DNA from: Sinotaia quadrata
Lineage: Eukaryota > Mollusca > Gastropoda > Architaenioglossa > Viviparidae
Reading direction: 5' to 3'
DNA length: 64,000 nucleotides
Assembly: GCA_028829895.1 (NCBI GenBank)
Contig: CM054181.1
Coordinates: forward strand, 7,862,001-7,926,000
Positions 60,746-64,000 of the stretch are shown piece by piece (within the stretch, counting starts at the first letter, position 1; every line of letters begins with the position of its first letter). The translations under genes and the position numbers were made by a program. The notes under the pieces were generated by a model. That model saw nothing but the letters and a program-made list of their open reading frames with translations, was not told the origin of the DNA and made no database searches.

Positions 60746-61036
60746 AAGTGAACGCAAACTGATAACGTACGACTTACAAGCTACAGACACTGACTGATAC
60801 GTGAGGGCGTGCTCCCTGCCCTCTTAATGACGTACGGTGGAAGTCAGTGAGCTCCCCTTTACGCCCTCATTACAAAAAATACTTCCGAGTAGTCCAAGCA
60901 ATTTGCAACTTATTTCCGGGAAGTGTGCCGTGGCTCAGCGCGGCAGCAGTGAAGGCTTGGGGCTCTCATTGTTTATTATACGCATACACACAAGTATTCA
61001 TTTCCACACGGAAACGGATCGTTGACGTCACTCCAC

Positions 61037-61085
61037 CTGCACCAGCTGATGACTACCGGCCACATTCCAAAATACTTTTGGATCG
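61037..61085 (-). CDS. Unidentified gene, exon 2
   Basis: On the minus strand an excellent acceptor (cctttttttttttcag, AG at 61086-61087) opens 49 nt. The frame reads DPKVFWNVAGSHQLVQ and ends at the donor GTGCAG/GTGGAG (61035-61036) in phase 0. The first base C completes the codon AA-C (Asn) left by the exon at 62803-62846, so the junction is in frame. If the donor is not used, the frame stops two codons later. The intron of about 1.7 kb contains a 31-bp minisatellite. I do not recognise the protein, and later exons were not found to the left. Confidence 0.5.
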
Positions 61086-61289
61086 CTGAAAAAAAAAAGG
61101 CGGACAGTAGATGTACTGATGGTGAAGCGCGCATAGGATGCAAACAGTGTGTCTGGCAGCTAATAGAGAAATACGACGCCCCCTCGGCTCCATAGGCTCA
61201 TTATGACGAACTTTTTCTTGGCATCTTTCCGCCACCAGGGAAGGTTGATAAGACATTCAGCTAGCAGCATAAAAGTAGGCTGGGCGAGG

Positions 61290-61323
61290 GGCTGGAGTGT
61301 GTGTGTGTGTGTGTGTGTGTGTG
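61290..61323. repeat. (GT)n microsatellite
   Basis: About 13 GT units, then G-rich. Confidence 0.9.
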
Positions 61324-61689
61324 GTGGGGGGAAACACAAGCTAGTAGCAGTTTAGTGTCGCTGTATACGTTCATGAAATATTCATCATTCATTAGAAGTG
61401 GTCATTCCTGAGATGTGACGAAGATAATCCGGAAGGGGTGGGAGTGGGGGGAAGTAATATTCTTTACTAATATTTTTACGTTTCTCTACCTTGGGGTGAG
61501 CTTGAGCATCTTCTCAAACGGAAATGCGAAACATTTGAGAATATGATTCTAAAGTTTAATCATCAAATTTGCTTTCGTTAAAGGGTCTTACCAGTAAAAT
61601 CCAAATACGCTTGCAAAGGTAGGCGTGTCTCTCGTACTTCAAAACTAGGGGATGCGAATGGCATGCTGCAAGTTCGGGGATCCAAATAT

Positions 61690-62180
61690 CATTCTGTAAA
61701 AATAGCTGTGAATATTACACTGTAAAAATAGCTGTAAATATTACACTGCTAAATAGGGGATGTGAATATCTCAGGTTGCAATGATAAGAGGTGTAGATAT
61801 ATCATGCTGCAAAGATAGGAGATGTGAATATACCATGGTGCAAAGATAAGATATGTGAATATACTATGGGTGCAAAGATAGAAGATGTGAACAGGATGCT
61901 GCAAAGATAGGAGATGTGAATATATCATGGTGAAAGAAAGGAAATGTGAATATATCATGGTGCAAAGAAAGGAGATGCGATTATATCATGGTGAAAGAAA
62001 GGAGATGTGAATATATCTTGGTGAAAAGAAAAGAGATGTGAATATATCATGGTGAAAAGAAAGGAGATGTGAATTTATCATGGCGAAAAGAAAGGAGATG
62101 TGAATATATCCTGGTGCATAAAAAAAAAGGAGATGTGAAAGTATCACACTGCATTTAAAAGACAGATGTGAATATTATGG
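61690..62180. repeat. ~31-bp degenerate minisatellite, ~15 copies
   Basis: atgtgaatatatcatggtga + aaagaaaggag. Left units are shorter and diverged. Lies in the intron of the minus-strand gene. Confidence 0.85.
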
Positions 62181-62242
62181 TGGAATAAACGCTGATTCCT
62201 CATGATGCAGTTGGTTCAGTAACGCCGGTCTCGATCAAGCCT

Positions 62243-62301
62243 CATGGTGAAAAAAGGTTAAATTGCAATTTATGGTGAAAAAAGGTTAAATTGCAATTCA
62301 A
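62243..62301. repeat. 28-bp duplication
   Basis: atggtgaaaaaaggttaaat + tgcaattt occurs twice in a row. Confidence 0.9.
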
Positions 62302-62607
62302 GATGGTGGTTTATTCAGTCGAATGGGACGACAAATCGGGGTCTCATGTGATATATTTTGCGTACGTAACGCAGTCAAAATTTACGTAACCCTTTAACAT
62401 AACATTAACCCTTTAGAAGTCAAAATTTGTCGGAAAGAGTAGACTGTGTTCGTTGCTCGTGAGAAAAACTCCACCCATATAAGGACAATAATCCATTTAA
62501 ATAATCCACTCAAACCTTCCATGTCTCTACTAATGGCACTATTTCTTATCCTTCCAGAATGTACATCACTCCACCAGCGCCTGGGGCTAGTCTGCAACCC
62601 CCTTCCC

Positions 62608-62624
62608 CCTCCCCCCCCCCCCCG
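62608..62624. repeat. Poly-C run
   Basis: About 14 C preceded by ccccttccccctc. Confidence 0.85.
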
Positions 62625-62802
62625 TTAAACGCAACACGAAACACTCGCATTCCGCTCGTTTTCTTTTCTCATGGACAATAAACAAAAAATAAAAATAAAA
62701 ACCCTACAACACACAACAAGTGTAAAAGGACAAACATCAACAATAAGAGTAACAGTTTAAAACTATTGAAGTATTCGATATGTATGACTATATGTAGCGT
62801 AC

Positions 62803-62846
62803 TTCAATATGTATTGAACTATTTCCGGTGATGTCTCGTTCGCCAT
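62803..62846 (-). CDS. Unidentified gene, first coding exon
   Basis: On the minus strand the ATG at 62844-62846 opens MANETSPEIVQYIL and two bases (AA) of a split codon, ending at the donor GTACGC (62801-62802). Joined to 61037-61085 it reads ...VQYIL-N-DPKVFW.... The start is chosen because it lies just downstream of a CCGGAAGT ETS site in a GC-rich patch, typical of housekeeping first exons. The protein is not recognised; nothing is claimed about its function. Confidence 0.5.
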
Positions 62847-62921
62847 GACGGCCGGAACCGGAAGTAAGGGTGCAACCTATTCAATGCTTATGACTTTCAT
62901 AACACTTAATAATTGGAGCAA
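62847..62921. promoter_or_regulatory. ETS-type, possibly bidirectional promoter
   Basis: CCGGAAGT at 62858-62865, with a second CCGGAA at 62852-62857, sits about 12 bp upstream of the minus-strand ATG. On the other side, plus-strand ATGCGGAAG at 62922-62930 is followed by the donor GTGAGG. So divergent transcripts could start from this 75-bp patch. Confidence 0.4.
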
Positions 62922-62930
62922 ATGCGGAAG
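62922..62930 (+). CDS. Possible tiny first coding segment of a divergent plus-strand gene
   Basis: ATGCGGAAG (MRK) is followed directly by the strong donor GTGAGG at 62931. It may also be 5' UTR. Phase does not match the exon candidate at 63408 directly, so at least one unseen exon would be needed. Confidence 0.2.
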
Positions 62931-63407
62931 GTGAGGATGGGGTAGGGTGGCTGCAATCTTTCTCTGTCTAAGCACGTCAACAATTACAATTGTAATAATT
63001 TTGAGTTATTGACCTTGGTCTCAACCTTGTTCTGCTGGAGGAATGCGTCAGGGGCTCACTCATACATTTATCAGGGTAAAGGAGCAGCAAGGTCAAGGTT
63101 ACTAACGACATCCTCTGAATAACTTTACAACACTGCATAGTTTTAATTTTAGTATATATTTAAAAAGGAACATTTTGCTTTATTGCTTGGAATTGTGGAG
63201 AATAATAGAGGCTGCGATTTCAAGGCTTTAAGCATGATCTGAAAAAAGGCCATTTCTTTCAAGGCCGACAACTGTCGCTTTTGATGTTCTGCATAATTAA
63301 CATTGAGAAAAGTAGGTCCACCGATATTAAATGATATTAAAATTTGTTTACTTCTCAATCTTCATTTTATATGATTCTTGCTTGTCTGAAGTTTATTATC
63401 TTTTCAG

Positions 63408-63451
63408 AAGATAAATGGAAACTTGAAAGGCCACTACTGACAACTAGAAGG
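63408..63451 (+). CDS. Candidate 44-nt internal exon
   Basis: The acceptor gtttattatcttttcag (AG 63406-63407) and donor AGG/GTAAAT (63452-63453) bound 44 nt. A single frame is open: two bases, then DKWKLERPLLTTRR. The other frames stop within the exon. The peptide is protein-like but not recognised. It could belong to the divergent transcript starting near 62.92 kb. Confidence 0.35.
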
Positions 63452-64000
63452 GTAAATATTTTGTATCAGAAAGATTTAATTTTGTCTAGTCGTTTTAAGT
63501 GTGTAATATTTAGCCATTTTATCTTTGTAAAGAAATGGTTAAAACTTCCATAGGCAGCCCTTCATAGTCGCCAGTCCACTTTCAGACACAATGAGACAAA
63601 TGACTTCTAATAATATCCTCTTCCTGTCTAATAAATGCAGGAATTTTATTCTCACCTCCTACGAAACAAACAAACAAACAAAAATTACCCGAATACATAA
63701 TATTTGTAACAACATCACTTATTTCAAGAGATCTTTGATATACTTAGTAGTTTAATATATATCTTGTATGTGCTTATTTTTTAAAGTCGAAACAGTATAC
63801 ACTATATACTGTCTTTTAAAAAAAAAAAAAAAAAGAAAGACTCCAGCATTGTCGCCCCTTGAGGTCGACATTTCCTCAAAAAATCGTGAGGCAAACTTGT
63901 ATTGGCCCGAGACTTTCATTAAGCACACACTGATTTTCTTTATGCATTTTTTCCTTCTCAAGACGGATTCTGTTTCAACCTTAGAATTGCCAGTTGAGAA
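63452..64000. other. Right edge, no further feature supported
   Basis: AT-rich, with (AAAC)n at about 63666-63680 and a poly-A run at 63818-63834. Confidence 0.4.

Overview
The window is AT-rich animal nuclear DNA. Spliced genes with short exons, very long introns and intergenic stretches, tRNA-derived SINE-like heads, TIR DNA-transposon relics and a heavy load of micro- and minisatellites all point that way. A lophotrochozoan, perhaps a gastropod mollusc, fits the style, but this is an inference and no diagnostic gene proves it. Most long open frames lie in minisatellites whose period is a multiple of three, or in GT/CA and TATC runs, and were not taken as genes.

Genes. At the left edge, on the minus strand, are the first two coding exons of an MFSD9-like major facilitator transporter (1493-1582 and 93-180). 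Its first intron holds a decayed duplicate of exon 2 (about 301-445). At 28.7-30.15 kb, minus strand, a compact three-exon gene reads through into a complete 109-residue protein of unknown identity; phases match at both junctions. At the right end, minus strand, two phase-matched exons (62803-62846 and 61037-61085) begin another unidentified gene. They start at an ETS-type promoter that may also fire a plus-strand transcript (donor at 62931, possible exon 63408-63451). Weaker splice-bounded exon candidates are listed at 4.6, 12.5, 18.2-21.3, 43.7, 51.5 and 52.5 kb.

Mobile DNA. A TTAA-flanked element with 27-bp terminal inverted repeats (48481-49874) carries a broken THAP zinc-finger remnant, as expected of a Kolobok-type transposon. 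A 139-bp hAT-like MITE (53259-53397), a 316-bp TIR element (24286-24601), an 85-bp palindrome (26571-26655), SINE-like heads (1685, 52755) and two copies of a LINE/SINE 3' tail (35.85 and 44.83 kb) are also present. The 44.83 kb tail sits inside a minisatellite with an 11-bp target duplication.

Tandem repeats. More than thirty separate arrays, with periods from 2 to about 97 bp, occur across the whole window and nearly all differ in unit sequence. Between them lie several hundred-base stretches where nothing more can be supported. The perfect CRE octamer TGACGTCA occurs ten times, far more than base composition predicts.
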